Source: Sipunculus nudus (Eukaryota; Annelida; Sipuncula; Golfingiida; Sipunculidae). From it: 64,000 nucleotides of DNA. The stretch spans positions 25,145,400 to 25,209,399 of the forward strand of contig CM049322.1 of NCBI GenBank assembly GCA_026874595.1. Reading direction: 5' to 3'. The notes under the pieces were generated by a model. The model saw only the letters and a list, made by a program, of their open reading frames with translations. It did not search any database and was not told the origin of the DNA. This document shows positions 12,586 through 24,103 of this stretch, piece after piece (within the stretch, counting starts at the first letter, position 1; each line of letters begins with the position of its first letter). Position numbers and translations under genes: made by a program.

Positions 12586-12706
12586 GACAAACTGCAGATG
12601 ACAAGCAAGGGGCAGGGATTACGTCTGGAGGCCTGGGTTCCTCATCTTGTCAGCCTTGGAGGAGGAAGATTAAGTACGGCTGTGACCCTCATACCCCTCC
12701 CCGAAG
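12586..12706 (+). CDS. PHLDB: PHLDB/LL5-like protein, exon encoding the N-terminal half of the FHA domain
   Basis: A 121-nt open exon is preceded by a pyrimidine-rich tract ending TTCAG and followed by GTGAGT. In the frame starting at the first base it encodes 40 residues plus one base of the next codon (phase 1). The C-terminal part contains PHLVSLGGGRLSTAVTL and ends IPLPE(G). This is the characteristic first strand region of the FHA domain of PHLDB1/PHLDB2 (LL5-alpha/beta), cortical adaptors that bind phosphoinositides and link microtubule ends and adhesion sites to the cell cortex. An in-frame TGA at 12,568-12,570 lies just upstream of the acceptor, so translation either enters by splicing or starts at the ATG at 12,598, which would be the first Met before KGQGLRLEAW. 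The next exon (39,261) continues the domain in phase. Homology is recalled from the family, not searched. Confidence 0.83.
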
Positions 12707-12739
12707 GTGAGTGCAAGAACACATGAACACAGTACCTCA

Positions 12740-13262
12740 CCCTCCTAAAGTGCTCACACAGTACCGCCACCTGCCACCATTTTTGCACAGCATCCTTCTG
12801 TTTGTCTGCTGTGGGATAAAATCACTCCTATACAAGTAGTGGTTTGAATTTTCTGCCTAAAATTTTGCATATGTATACAGTTTGGACAGCTTTCTGGATT
12901 TTGTGGTAGGTTGCACAACCTACATACAAATTTCAGCTGCAGACATCCAGGCTTTTAAGCAACACACCTCACTCTATTTCCCCTTGCCACTCAATCCATG
13001 CCTCACTTCACCCATCCCACTCTGATTAATTTAGCGGATACACGTAGTCGCTTGTTGACTACTCGTATTCTAGTTTTTGTGTTGTGTGCACCCATGCCAG
13101 AATTTCAGTAGTGATGTTTGTTTAATTGTTTCTTGTTCTAAGTGTTAAGTACTTGCACTGTTCATATACATGTTACACATGATCTTGAAAAATAATGGTC
13201 CAACATTGAAGCATTATACCTGGTGTAATCTCATTGCACAGGTTCGCATGAGGCCTGTTGGC
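12740..13262 (+). mobile_element. Y 3' fragment followed by a Z 3' end
   Basis: Positions 12,740-13,075 match the Y 3' region (TTTTTGCACAGC, CTGTGGGATAAAATCACTCC, CCCTTGCCACTCAATCCATG) and end TATTCTAGTTTTT. Positions 13,076-13,262 match the Z tail at 48,755-48,975 and end CACAGGTTCGCATGAGGCCT, GTTGGCCTTGTT. Both are truncated on the 5' side. Confidence 0.7.
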
Positions 13263-13486
13263 CTTGTTAAAGAAAAAAAATGTTCAGGAATTGAATTCTA
13301 ACATTCAAATGTGATAAAATATTAGGATCTAATGTTAGTGCTAATTGACAAGATTTAAGAAGATATAAATACTTTGTAGCATTTCATTCATATCTCTTAA
13401 AGTTGGCTGGGCCTAGTTGCGAATAACACTGTTAAACTTAGTTTTAAAATCAGAAATATTGGTCAAACTTTGTGGGAATAATTTTT

Positions 13487-16063
13487 ATGCCCCCGCCACA
13501 AGTGGCCAGGGCATATAGTTTTACCCATGTCCGTCATTCCATCCTTCCGTCCTTCCATCCTTCCGGTATTCCGAAATAAAACAGTTGTACAGACTTTTTT
13601 TCGCAATGCCTGCAGATATTGGCATGATTTTTGGTTTGTGGACAGATAATGACCAGTTACAGATCAAGTTCGCGTTTTGTCCCGGGTGACCTACTTTTGA
13701 CCGTTTTACGGCTCCTAAACTTTTATTTGCAATGCCTGCAGATATTGGCCTGATTTTTGATGTGTGGGCAGATAATGACCGGTTACAGATAGAGTTGGCG
13801 TTTCGTCCCAGTTGACCTACTTTTAACCGTTTTACGACTCCTTTACTTAGAAAATTTCATGAAAAATATAAATTTTCATGACAAATACACATGTACAGAC
13901 TTTTATTCGCAATGCCTGCAGATATTGGCCTGATTTTTCGTGTGTGGGCAAACAATGACCAGTTTCAGATCGAGTTTGCGTTTCTTTCCAGTTGACCTAC
14001 TTTTGTACGTTTTACAGCTCCTTTACTTAGAAAATTTCATGAAAAATATAAATTTTCATGACAAATACACATGTACAGACTTTTTTTCGCAATGCCTGCA
14101 GATATTGGCCTGACTTTTGGTGTGTGGGCAGATATTGACCAGTTGCAGATCGAGTTAACGTTTCTTTCCAGTTGACCTACTTTTGACCGTTTTTACTGCT
14201 CCTGAACATAGAAAATTTCATGAAAAATATAAATTTTCATGACAAATACACATGTACGGACCTTTTTTGCAATACCTGCAGATATTGGCCTGATTTTTGA
14301 TGTGTGGGCAGATAATGACCGGTTACAGATGGAGTTGGCGTTTCGTCCCAGTTGACCTACTTTTAACCGTTTTACGACTCCTTAACTTAGAAAATTTCAT
14401 GAAAAATATAAATTTTCATGACAAATACACATGTACAGACTTTTATTCGCAATGCCTGCAGATATTGGCCTGATTTTTCGTGTGTGGGCAAACAATGACC
14501 AGTTACAGATCGAGTTTGCGTTTCGTCCCAGTTGACCTACTTTTGTACGTTTTACGGCTCCTTAACTTAGAAAATTTCATGAAAAATATAAATTTTCATG
14601 ACAAATACACATGTACGGACCTTTTTTGCAATACCTGCAGATATTGGCCTGATTTTTGATGTGTGGGCAGATAATGACCGGTTACAGATGGAGTTGGCGT
14701 TTCGTCCCAGTTGACCTACTTTTAACCGTTTTACGACTCCTTAACTTAGAAAATTTCATGAAAAATATAAATTTTCATGACAAATACACATGTACAGACT
14801 TTTATTCGCAATGCCTGCAGATATTGGCCTGATTTTTCGTGTGTGGGCAAACAATGACCAGTTACAGATCGAGTTTGCATTTCGTCCCAGTTGACCTACT
14901 TTTGTACGTTTTACGGCTCCTTAACTTAGAAAATTTCATGAAAAATATAAATTTTCATGACAAATACACATGTACGGACTTTTTTTCGCAATGCCTGCAG
15001 ATATTGGCCTGATTTTTGGTGTGTGGGCAGGTATTGACCAGTTACGGGTTGAGTTCACGTTTCTTTCGAGTTGACCTACTTTTGACCGTTTTACGGCTCC
15101 TGAACATAGAAAATTTCATGAAAAATATAAATTTTCATGACAAATACACATGTACTGACTTTTTTTGCAGTACCTGCAGATATTGGCCTGATTTTTGGTG
15201 TGTGGGCAGATAATGACAAGTTACAGATCAAGTTCATGTTTTGTCCCAGTTGACCTACTTTTGACCGTCTAAAGGCTCCTGAATATAGAAAATTTTGTGA
15301 AAAATATAAATTTCCATGACAAATACACATGTACTGACTTTTTTTGCAATACCTGCAGATATTGGCCTGATTTTTGGTGTGTGGGCAGATAATGACCAAT
15401 TACAGATCAAGTTCATGTTTTGTCCCAGTTGACCTACTTTTGACCGTTTGACAGTGCTCTAACATAGAAAATTTCATAAAAAAGTGCACATGTACGGACT
15501 TTTTTCGCAATGCCTGCAGATATTGGCCTGATTTTTGGTGTGTAGGCAGATAATGACCAGTTACAGATCAAGTTCTTGTCTTGTCTCAGTTGACCTACTT
15601 TTGACCATTTGACTGCTCCTGAACATGGAAAGTTTTATGAAAAATAGAAATTTTCATAACATATCATATGTACCAACTTTTTTCCTCAATGCCTGCAGAT
15701 ACCACCCTGATTTTTTATGTGTGGGCAGATAATGACAGTTACAGATCGAGTTCGCGTTTCATCCCGGTTGACCTACTTTTGATTGTTTTACGGCTCCTAA
15801 ACAGAAAATTTCATGAAAGACAGAAATTTTTATGGAAAATGCACATGTATGGACTTTTTTTTCACAATGCCTGCAGATACTGGCCTAATTTTTGGTGTGT
15901 TGCTTCATAATGACCCCTAATAGATCGAGTTTGCATTTTGCCCTTGTTGACCTACTTTTGACCATATGACACCTCCTGAACTTAAAAATTTTTTTCAAAA
16001 TTTAACAAATTTTTATTATTTGCACCAGGCGGGGGCATTCGTGTCATTCCGACAGATCTAGTT
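13487..16063 (+). mobile_element. F4 element, satellite-bearing, pearl/HINE-like
   Basis: The 5' end ATGCCCCCGCCACAAGTGGC can fold as a terminal hairpin (GCCAC-AA-GTGGC, and ATGCCC pairing with GGGCAT). The 3' side has the exact inverse GGCGGGGGCAT at 16,028-16,038, then a small hairpin (TGTC...GACA) and CTAGTT. A C/T-rich microsatellite (TCCGTCCTTCCATCC) follows the 5' end, then the ~180-bp tandem repeats. Comparison with the empty site at 21,951-21,960 fixes the boundaries within a T-run, with at most a TT duplication. This architecture (sub-terminal inverted repeats, microsatellite, core tandem repeats, 3' hairpin, T-run target) is that described for Helentron-associated non-autonomous elements, including bivalve 'pearl' elements. 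No protein is encoded. Confidence 0.85.
13580..15990 (+). repeat. ~180-bp tandem repeats inside F4, 14 copies
   Basis: Each unit contains GCAATGCCTGCAGATATTGG, CCTGATTTTTGGTGTGTGGG, AGTTGACCTACTTTTGACCG, GAAAATTTCATGAAAAATAT and GACAAATACACATGTAC. The motif CTGCAGATATTGG begins near 13,612, 13,733 and then roughly every 180 bp to about 15,868; the first unit is short. Two subtypes (GATTTTTCGTGTG...AAACAATG and GATGTGTGGGCAGATAATGACCGG, described by their key blocks) recur together at 540 and then 360 bp, showing amplification of multi-unit blocks. Confidence 0.92.
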
Positions 16064-16365
16064 AAATCATATGGCCATATATTTAACTATTGAAAACCTA
16101 ATTTCGTCACACATTCTTTGTTTATGAAATGTAACTTTCATATAACACTTACTGTATGGTTTAAGGCCACAAGTTTATTACACAGTGCATATGTTTTAGC
16201 TTTTGTCCATTATTTTATAATCTACAGAATTTAATTTTAGCAGGGCCATTTTCTCTTAGCTTTTGAAATTCTAATATACATGAAAAACCAAAGGAAATAA
16301 GAATATTTTGCATATGCTAATATTTTCCAAAATTCAGCTGAGCGACGTGACCCATGGGTCCCTTG

Positions 16366-16640
16366 TTTGTGTATGTTATAAAGCTATCCAAGGGCTATAC
16401 ATTAATGTGTCAAAACAGACGCACAGATGGATGCACTAGATAGAGGAAAGGTCAGAGGTCAACCAAAAGTGAGGGCACAGCAGTTCACATGTGACCCAAT
16501 CATAATTCCAAATTTTAAAAAATTCTGCCCACTGGTTACAGAGGAGTTCTCCGGAAACCCAAGCGGCAGGGGCGTGCAACTGAAAACAGTGTATCCACAA
16601 AACTCTTTTTTGGAGGATACAATTATTGCGATAGTGTCTA
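16366..16640 (-). mobile_element. Y element 5' fragment (reverse orientation)
   Basis: The reverse complement begins with the Y 5' motif (GTATCCTCC...GTTTTGTGGATAC hairpin) and continues through GGAGAACTCCTCTG, GGTCACATGTGAACTGC and GGTTGACCTCTGACCTTTCC, as in the 36-kb and 56.7-kb copies. Confidence 0.7.
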
Positions 16641-16955
16641 CAATGGACTAACATCCATAGAGCAGAGATATATCATAGGACACAAAAGTCCATGTATGGA
16701 CTACCTGAATACATAATTTCAGTGTGAATGTTACCAAGCGGGTTGCGCTGTCTATTGCCCATGGGACTGCTGTTGGCATTCTCTTAGCAACGATGCCACT
16801 CACATGAGGCGTGACAGCCTGATATGCAAATGCCGGGGAATCATCAGGTCCGCAAAGAGCCTTGTTACGCCCTAATATGCAAATATCAGGGATTTACCGT
16901 ACAGACTTTAGTGATGGCACTGAGTTACATCTATTAATTTGTACATGGAATCATG
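16641..16955. other. No recognised feature
   Basis: About 0.3 kb, GC-richer than its surroundings, with no repeat match in the window and no splice-bounded open frame that I can support. Confidence 0.4.
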
Positions 16956-16958
16956 TTT

Positions 16959-19585
16959 TTAGCTCAGCTGACTATAAGTCATCTGAGCTATAGTCGTGGT
17001 CCATTGTCCGTCGTCTGTCCGTCTGTCCGTCTGTCCGTCCGTCCGTCCGTCCGTAGATGTGGCACGTTTTGAAACCGTAAGACCTAGGAATCCAAAATTC
17101 GGCATAATGTTAGATGTCCCCAAGATCTCCTACCAAGCCAAAAACTGGGTCTTTGCAACTTTGTTCCTTTGAGAAATTAAGGAAAAACCTCAATTTTTTA
17201 TTAAAAACCTATTTTCACACTTCAGGACTGCCTAATATCAAAACCACTCATCTGTTTTTTCTCATATTTACCATAAATATTCCTCTATATAGTTCCTATG
17301 TACATGCCAGAAATTATGTTTGTATTATTTAATTTAAAAAAGTTATGGGCCCAAACATAATGCATTTTGTAAAAAATCAGGATAGATATTTGATCACTTA
17401 ACACAAAAAATGTTAAAGCTATCGACCTTTTTTCCAGTAATATAACTTTAATTAATCAAAATTAAATTGTATACCCAAAATTAGATGAAAATCTTTTAAA
17501 TTTTCTAAAATATTAATAAAAATAAAAAATTGGTACCTTAAATTTTGCCCAACTTTGACCATGGCACGTTTTTTTCCTGTAAGTACTTTGGATTTAATTT
17601 TCACAGCATGTTTTTGTTAGCATTTCAACTGTTAACACCAAAAATTTGAAACAAGTTGATCAAAAACTGTAGATTTTAATAAGTTTTCAGGCACCATGTA
17701 ACATATTGTTTACATCAAGCTAGTGTTATGCAGTTTGCAAGAGCTCAGCTCCCCAGCTTCAGCTCTTAGTTCCTTAAATTTGGCATACAGTTAGATGTCT
17801 CCAAAATCCCCTACCATGCAAAGAATTTGGTCACTAGGACTTAATACCTTCGAGATATTAATGAAAAACTTCATTTTTCCATTAAAAACCCATTGTTACA
17901 CTTCAAGACTGCCTAATATCAAAACCACTGATCTGACTTTAATCATAAATAATATACATATTTTTCATTCTCTATGCACATGCCAGAATGATGTCAGTAT
18001 TGCGTAATTGTTTTAAGTTATGGGCATAAACATAATGCACTTTGTAAAAAATCAAGAAATATATTTACTCCCTTAACAAGGGCATTGCTGAAGCTAGAGA
18101 TTTTTTTGTCAGGGATGTAACATTATTTAATCAAGATTCAATTGAATACCCAAAATTAGTTCTGAATTTTTCAAATTTTATAAGTTATTAGTATAAATAT
18201 AAAATTAGTACCTTAAATTTTGCCCAACTTTGACAATGGCACGTTTGTGTCCTGTGAGCACTGTTGATATAATTTTCATATCATGCACACATTAGGATTT
18301 CAGCTTTTTAGTTTAAAAAGCTGAAAGAAATTGGCCAAAAATTGTAGCTTTTATTAATGTTTTTTATGAGACCCTGTCACATTTTGGCTCTCTCCAGCCC
18401 CTCTTGAGTCACCTGTATGTTGACCTTGTTGACCTTTCATCAAATTATGCACGCTTGAGGCGAGGCATACAGGAATCCAGGCAGCTTATGGCCAGCCACA
18501 GTTGATCCAGGTGTCCAACCCAACTCATCTAGTAGTTTTAACCAACAACATAACAATAAACAATAAATTAATAAATTTTTATTGGTTTTTAATAACAAAT
18601 TAAAGAAAAATAGAAAAGGAATTTGTTAGTTTATAATAACAGGAAATTAACTTGCAGTTACTGATGATATAAGAATCTTGTATCGATGGGTAGAATGTCA
18701 CATATTCCAAATAACACCATGCAGTCACCTATGGCATTTTTCAGTTCAATTTTAATGATAAAGAAGTAAATCATATTATTGATTACTAATCATTAGGGAT
18801 CATATGAAGGAAATTAATGATAGACAAAGATGCAGTTGATAATATTAATCTAGATTCCTACTGTGTCTAGTGTGTACATTGATGTGAAATTAGTCCAAAA
18901 TGAATTTTTTACAGTTATTTTTTAATATAAATAAAAGCCATAAAACCAGGTACTTATGATCATTATTTAAATGTGTGAATACTGTATATTCTGGATTCTC
19001 AACATCATTGGTTGGTGAAACTGAATAAATACTAGACATGGTGCGAATACTTTGTAATTGTATTTAAATATGAATATGATTATGTACTCCATTATAAAAT
19101 TTCTTGCATAAAGAATATGAATTCAGGTAAAAATGAAAGTATATGAATACTCGTGCAGATACTTTCAAAATGTATTCATGAATGCATTCATGAATATATT
19201 CTTTAATATTATTTTAATAATCATATCAGTTATATTTCATTTAAAAAAATCATATGATTCTCTTATTATTTTTTATAAAAATTATATTTGGGACAATGTA
19301 TTTTTTTAAAAATAAATAGTTAAACTCTTATATTATATGTTCTGCTTATAAGTTATATGGCCAAGTCAAAATCTATGTGACAATAGTACTCCATTTGTTA
19401 ATAAAATAAATGAAATTAATCCTCTTCCCTGTCTCCAAAGGTACTATCAAAATCATACATAAGCTAAACAACAGCAACTCATAATACAGCTTATATTTAT
19501 TACCACACAAAACCAGCATGTGCCTCAATAATATTTTTTTATCATATATAACAGCTGAGCGTCGTGACCCATAGGTCCCTTGTTT
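16959..19585 (+). mobile_element. F1 element, full-length copy A (2.6 kb)
   Basis: The 5' end TTAGCTCAGCTGACT...AGTCATCTGAGCTA folds as a hairpin (TAGCTCAG pairs with CTGAGCTA). It is followed by a (GTCC/GTCT)n microsatellite at about 17,005-17,055. Two related halves follow (17,060-17,760 and 17,770-18,440), sharing AAATTTTGCCCAACTTTGAC and CATGGCACGTTT, and then ~1.1 kb of AT-rich tail. The 3' end has CAGCTGAGCGTCGTGACCCA, TAGGTCCCTTGTTT. Copies B and C at 50-55 kb are near-identical end to end by eye. Small open frames such as the 70-residue one at 17,795 are not conserved as protein. No transposase or helicase is encoded, so the element is non-autonomous. Confidence 0.88.
17005..17055 (+). 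repeat. (GTCC/GTCT)n microsatellite near the F1 5' end
   Basis: Tetranucleotide repeats of GTCC with GTCT interruptions lie ~45 bp inside the F1 5' hairpin. The same tract, at varied length, occurs in the copies at about 20,000, 50,255-50,315 and 52,833-52,882, and in short form in F6 (35,050-35,080). A microsatellite behind the 5' end is a known hallmark of HINE/DINE elements. Confidence 0.85.
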
Positions 19586-19960
19586 ATCAATTGTAATTGA
19601 TTTGTGAGAATTAGAAACCCCTGACAGCTAGGTAGTGGTGTTTATTTTTTTCAGTGATTGATACAAATGAGATTTATCTGTGCACGGCCGAGTATAGCTT
19701 TTTGATTTGAAACTGTCCGTTTCTTTGGGTATTAGGACAGCTAACTTGCTTTCATTTCGAATAATATCAAATCTTTTTAATCTGTGAATCAATGAAATCT
19801 GTATAATTTGTGATATTACATGAGAACTGTGCCATAACTTACTGTTTTTACTCCAGCCCACATCTGGGAGCCTTCCCAAAATAAAATTCACTTATGGAGT
19901 GGTCAACAAATTAAGTTTCCATGGATACTACAGGATACTATAATTAACTATATACTTAAT
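19586..19960. other. No recognised feature
   Basis: Apparently single-copy sequence between two F1 elements. An 87-codon minus-strand frame (19,628-19,891) has no recognisable domain, and I do not call it. Confidence 0.4.
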
Positions 19961-22284
19961 TTTTAGTCTATAGTCGTGGTCCATTGTGCATCGTCCATCC
20001 GTCCGTCCGTCAGTCAGTCAGGCCGTCCTTTTGTCCGTCCGTAAATGTGGCACGTTTTGAAACCGTAAGACCTAGGAATCCAAAATTCAGCATAATGTTA
20101 GATGTCCCCAAGATCTACTACTAAGCTGAAAACTGGGTCTTTGCGACTTTGTTCCTTTGAGAAATTAAGGAAAAACCTCAATTTTTTTATTAAAACCTAC
20201 TTTCACACTTCAGGACTGCCTAATATCAAAACCACTCATCTGTTTTTCCTCATATTTACCATACATATTCCTCTATATGGTTCCTATGTACATGCCAGAA
20301 ATTAGGTCTGTATTATATAATTAAAAAAAGTTATAGGCTTAAACATAATGCATTTTGTAAAAAATCAGGAAAGATATTTGATCACTCAACACAAAACATG
20401 TTAAAGCTAAGGACTTTTTTCCAGTAATATAACTTTAATTAATCAAAATTAAATTCTGTAACCAAAATTAGATGAAAATATTTTAAATTTTTTTAAGATA
20501 TTAGCAAAAATAAAAAAAAATTGGTACCTTAAATTTTGCCCAATTTTGACCATGGCACGTTTTTTCTTGTAAGTACAGTTGATTTAATTTTCACAGCCAG
20601 TTTACATATGGATTTAATCTGATGAATTTTGAAATTTGATAGTATAAGCTTAAAAAATAGTCTAGCTATTAGAGTTTTTTAGAGGCCTTGATGTATTTGT
20701 ATTTTCTAGCTTCATGACCCCACTTTTGTTTACTACAACTTTGCCTGGTAATCCAAAAATTGGCATAATGTTAGATGTCCCTAAGATCTCCTTCCAAGCC
20801 AAAAACTGGGTCTCCGTGACTTTTTTATTTGAGAAATTAAGGAAAACCTCAATTTATTTTTATGAAAATCATTTTTACACTTCAGGAATGCCTTATATCA
20901 AAACCTATGATCTGAATTTGATCATATTAAAAATTGCATATTCTTCCATACATTTCCTATGTACATTCCAAAAATTAGGTCAGTATTGCTTAATTTGTTG
21001 AACTTATGGGCCCAAACATAATGCAACTTAAAAAAAAATAAGGAAATATATTAACTCACTCAACATAATAATTCTTGAAGCTAGAGACTTTTTTTCAGGG
21101 ATATAACTTCATTTAATCAAGATCCAATTGTACACCGAAAATTAGATCTGAATTTTGCAAGTAATTAGCATAAATATAAAATCAGTACCTTAAATTTGCC
21201 CAACTTTGGCCATGGCATGTTTTTTTCCAGTATGTACTGTGGATTTTTATATTCACAGCATGTACACACAAGGATTTAATCTGTTAAAATCTTGAAATTT
21301 AAAATAAAAGCTAAAAAATTAGGCTAGTTATTGATTTTTTGTGGAGGCTCTTGTTGTATTTCCTTATATTGTCAAGCAGCCCACTTAGGGGTCACTGTAG
21401 GTCATTCAGTATAGCTCTCTGTGCCAAGTGTTGTTATGTAATCCCATCACTCCTGCAAGCCCTCTCTCTTTGTTGAGCTAATTCAGGCTGTCTGCAGTTA
21501 ATACCACAGGGAGTCTCTCTCTCTCTCTCTCCCCATCCCCCCCCCCAACCACACCCAATTCTGTTGACAGACCTGTACTATAAACAAGATGAATAATTTC
21601 CCATTTTTCAGTAACCAGCAGTAACAACAGACTCCTCCCCCACCGACCCCTTCACAACACAGGACTCATAAACAAGATGAATCTTATAATTTTAATGTTA
21701 AAATAATTCTTTTTGTTGAGCTTTGGACAATTTTAATTTTTTCAAAGATAAAAATGTTCAGGAATTGAGTTCTAACATTCAAATGTGATAAAATATTATG
21801 ATCTAACGTAAATGCTAATTGACTAGATTTAAGAAGATATAAATACTTTGTAGCATTTGTCTCTTTTAAAGTTGGCCGGGCCTAGGTGTGAATAATACTA
21901 TTAAACTTAATTTTAAAATCAAAAATATTGGTCAAACTTTGTGGAAATAATTTTTAAATCATATGGCCATATATTTAACTATTGAAAACTAAATTTCTTC
22001 ACACATTCTTTGTTTATGAAATGTAACTCTCATATAACACTACCGTTGGCCCATTTTTCCCTTGGTGCATCATAAAATGGTTTCAGGCCACACGTTTATT
22101 ACACAGTGCATATGTTTCAGCTTATGTCCATTATTCTATAATCTACAGAGTTTAATTTTAGCAGCTCCTTTTCTCTTTGCGTTTGAAATGCTATTATTTA
22201 TAAACCAAAAGATATAGGAATATTTTGTATTTGCTAATATTTTCCAAAATTCAGCTGAGCGATGTGACCCATGGGTCCCTTGTT
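19961..22284 (+). mobile_element. F1 element, copy D (diverged, 5' truncated)
   Basis: The element starts inside the 5' hairpin (TTTTTAGTCTATAGTCGTGG), carries the GTCC tract and both halves of the F1 core (20,040-20,600 and 20,745-21,330), then a CT-repeat and a C-rich stretch near 21,510-21,550. Its 3' part (21,740-22,284) ends CAGCTGAGCGATGTGACCCA, TGGGTCCCTTGTT. This 3' part is the paralogue that lacks the F4 insertion. Confidence 0.75.
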
Positions 22285-23356
22285 TTCAAGCATATTATTA
22301 GTAAATGCAAATACTAAAGCCCAGGCAGGGCTAACTCTTTGAGAGACGTGTCTAGTAAGGTCTCTAAATAAATCAAACAAAGGAATATTGTTTTTAATAA
22401 CCTTTTGAATAACTGTTTAAGTTGAAAACTCAATTTCAAATTTGTGTTTTAATACTGTGAGAATTATTACCATCTGGCAGCAGTGCTGTCATCTGGCCGA
22501 CAGACCTGGAACTAATTCAGACTCCTAGTCTGTCTGAATTGAACCCCGTAATGTAAGCTTATAATCTCCTGAAGATGATTTACTGAATGGAAAGATAAGC
22601 CTCATATTGTTACACTCTAAATGTTCTTATTCCTATAATGGGAACTTGTCACTCAGACCCAAAGCCTGGTCCAGTGGGCTATAGATACATGGTATTTGTT
22701 TGTGCAAATACTCTGTATTTATAACTCTGGTATAACAACACAGCACGGATCTCTATACTAGGCTGCCATATTTGAACTATTAATGACATATGTTATTAAG
22801 TATAAATTCTGCTGTGTTTAATACTGATAAAATGAAACTTGATATTCATACTTTTTATCATGATGTTTACTTACACAAGTCCACTTACAATGATCTTATT
22901 GTTTCCCTGGACAAAACAGGATGGAGCTGGTATCACATTGTATTTTAAATTGAGAAAAAAATCCCATTGATAACCCTTGTTGGGATATCTCAGGTTTAAA
23001 TGAATCTTGTAGTATGTAGCAAAATCATAATCTGTTTTGATAAAAATTGCAATGTATTTCACTCAAGTGATATCATATATAACAAAAATATACAATATTC
23101 TCTGACAAAAACAAGAAAACATGCAAGGAAGCAACACAAACTGATAACATATTGTGATGATAGATAAAAAATAGACCTTTAGACAGTCACATATAGAAAT
23201 ATCCTTCTACAAGCAAGTTTGAGAGATTGATAGTTTTGTACTCGGCAATTACCTCAGGTTTTATTGACACACACAAGTGAGTTCTCAGGGGGCTAACACT
23301 GTAATTACCCGGCTCAGTGGTCCGAGTCAGAGCAAGAGATAAAATCAGGTCAGGAA
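22285..23356. other. Intronic sequence, no recognised repeat
   Basis: About 1.07 kb without a match elsewhere in the window. A 63-codon minus-strand frame at 22,871 has no recognisable features. I see no splice-bounded exon. Confidence 0.45.
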
Positions 23357-24103
23357 GTGTGTCCTGCTCAGGTAAACATAATCAGCTGCTAGTGAGTCCT
23401 GCTCAGGTGGACATAATCAGCTGCTAGTGAGTCCTGCTTAGGTGGACATAATCAGCTGCAAGTGAGTCCTATTCAGTTACACAATATCAGCTGCTAGTGA
23501 GTCCTGCTCAGGTAAACATAATCAGCTGCTAGTGAATCCTGCTCAGGTAAACATAATCAGCTGCTAGTGAGTCCTGCTTAGGTGGACATAATCAGCTGCA
23601 AGTGAGTCCTATTCAGTTACAAATAATCAGCTGCTAGTGAGTCCTGCTCAGGTAAACATAATCAGCTGCTAGTGAGTCCTGCTCAGGTAAACATAATCAG
23701 CTGCTAGTGAGTCCTGCTCAGGTAAACATAATCAGCTGCTAGTGAGTCCTGCTCAGGTAAACATGAACAGCTGCTAGTGAGTCCTACTCAGGTAAACAGG
23801 AACAGCTGTTAGTGAGTCCTACTCAGGTAAACAGGAACAGCTGTTAGTGAGTCCTGCTCAGGTAAACAGGAACAGCTGTTAGTGAGTCCTGCTCAGGTAA
23901 ACAGGAACAGCTGTTAGTGAGTCCTGCTCAGGTAAACAGGAACAGCTGTTAGTGAGTCCTGCTCAGGTAAACAGGAACAGCTGTTAGTGAGTCCTGCTCA
24001 GGTAAACAGGAACAGCTGTTAGTGAATCCTGCTCAGGTAAACAGGGACAGCTGTTAGTGAGTCCTGCTCAGGTAAACAGGAACAGCTGTTAGTGAGTCCT
24101 TGA
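23357..24103. repeat. 35-bp satellite array, about 21 copies
   Basis: Units read GCTCAGGTAAACATAATCAG then CTGCTAGTGAGTCCT. The left ~12 units carry ATAATCAGCTGCT and the right ~9 carry AGGAACAGCTGTT, switching near 23,765. Every unit holds a CAGCTG E-box-type hexamer and nearly all hold GTCCT(G/A)(C/T)T. The array stops at the exact point where the LINE endonuclease reading begins. Confidence 0.95.

Larger units (their letters stand above)
13263..16365 (+). mobile_element. F1-type element split by an F4 insertion
   Basis: Positions 13,263-13,486 and 16,064-16,365 together match the uninterrupted 21,740-22,284 segment, starting AAAATGTTCAGGAATTGA and ending with the F1 terminus CAGCTGAGCGACGTGACC, CATGGGTCCCTTGTTT. 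The intervening 13,487-16,063 is the F4 element. The uninterrupted paralogue reads ATAATTTTTAAATCATATGG across the junction. Confidence 0.85.

Noticed and set aside
13487-16063. F4 as a classical MITE with TIRs
   Set aside because: The inverted motif is sub-terminal on the 3' side, and the empty site shows no TSD beyond a possible TT. Both point to a Helentron-associated element.
17114-17332. Short frames shared by F1 copies (MSPRSPTKPKTGS..., MSPKSPTM...)
   Set aside because: Similarity is at nucleotide level over the whole element. Frames break at different points in each copy and contain no known domain.
23357-24103. CRISPR-like array (regular repeats)
   Set aside because: Units are contiguous with no unique spacers, and the window is eukaryotic.
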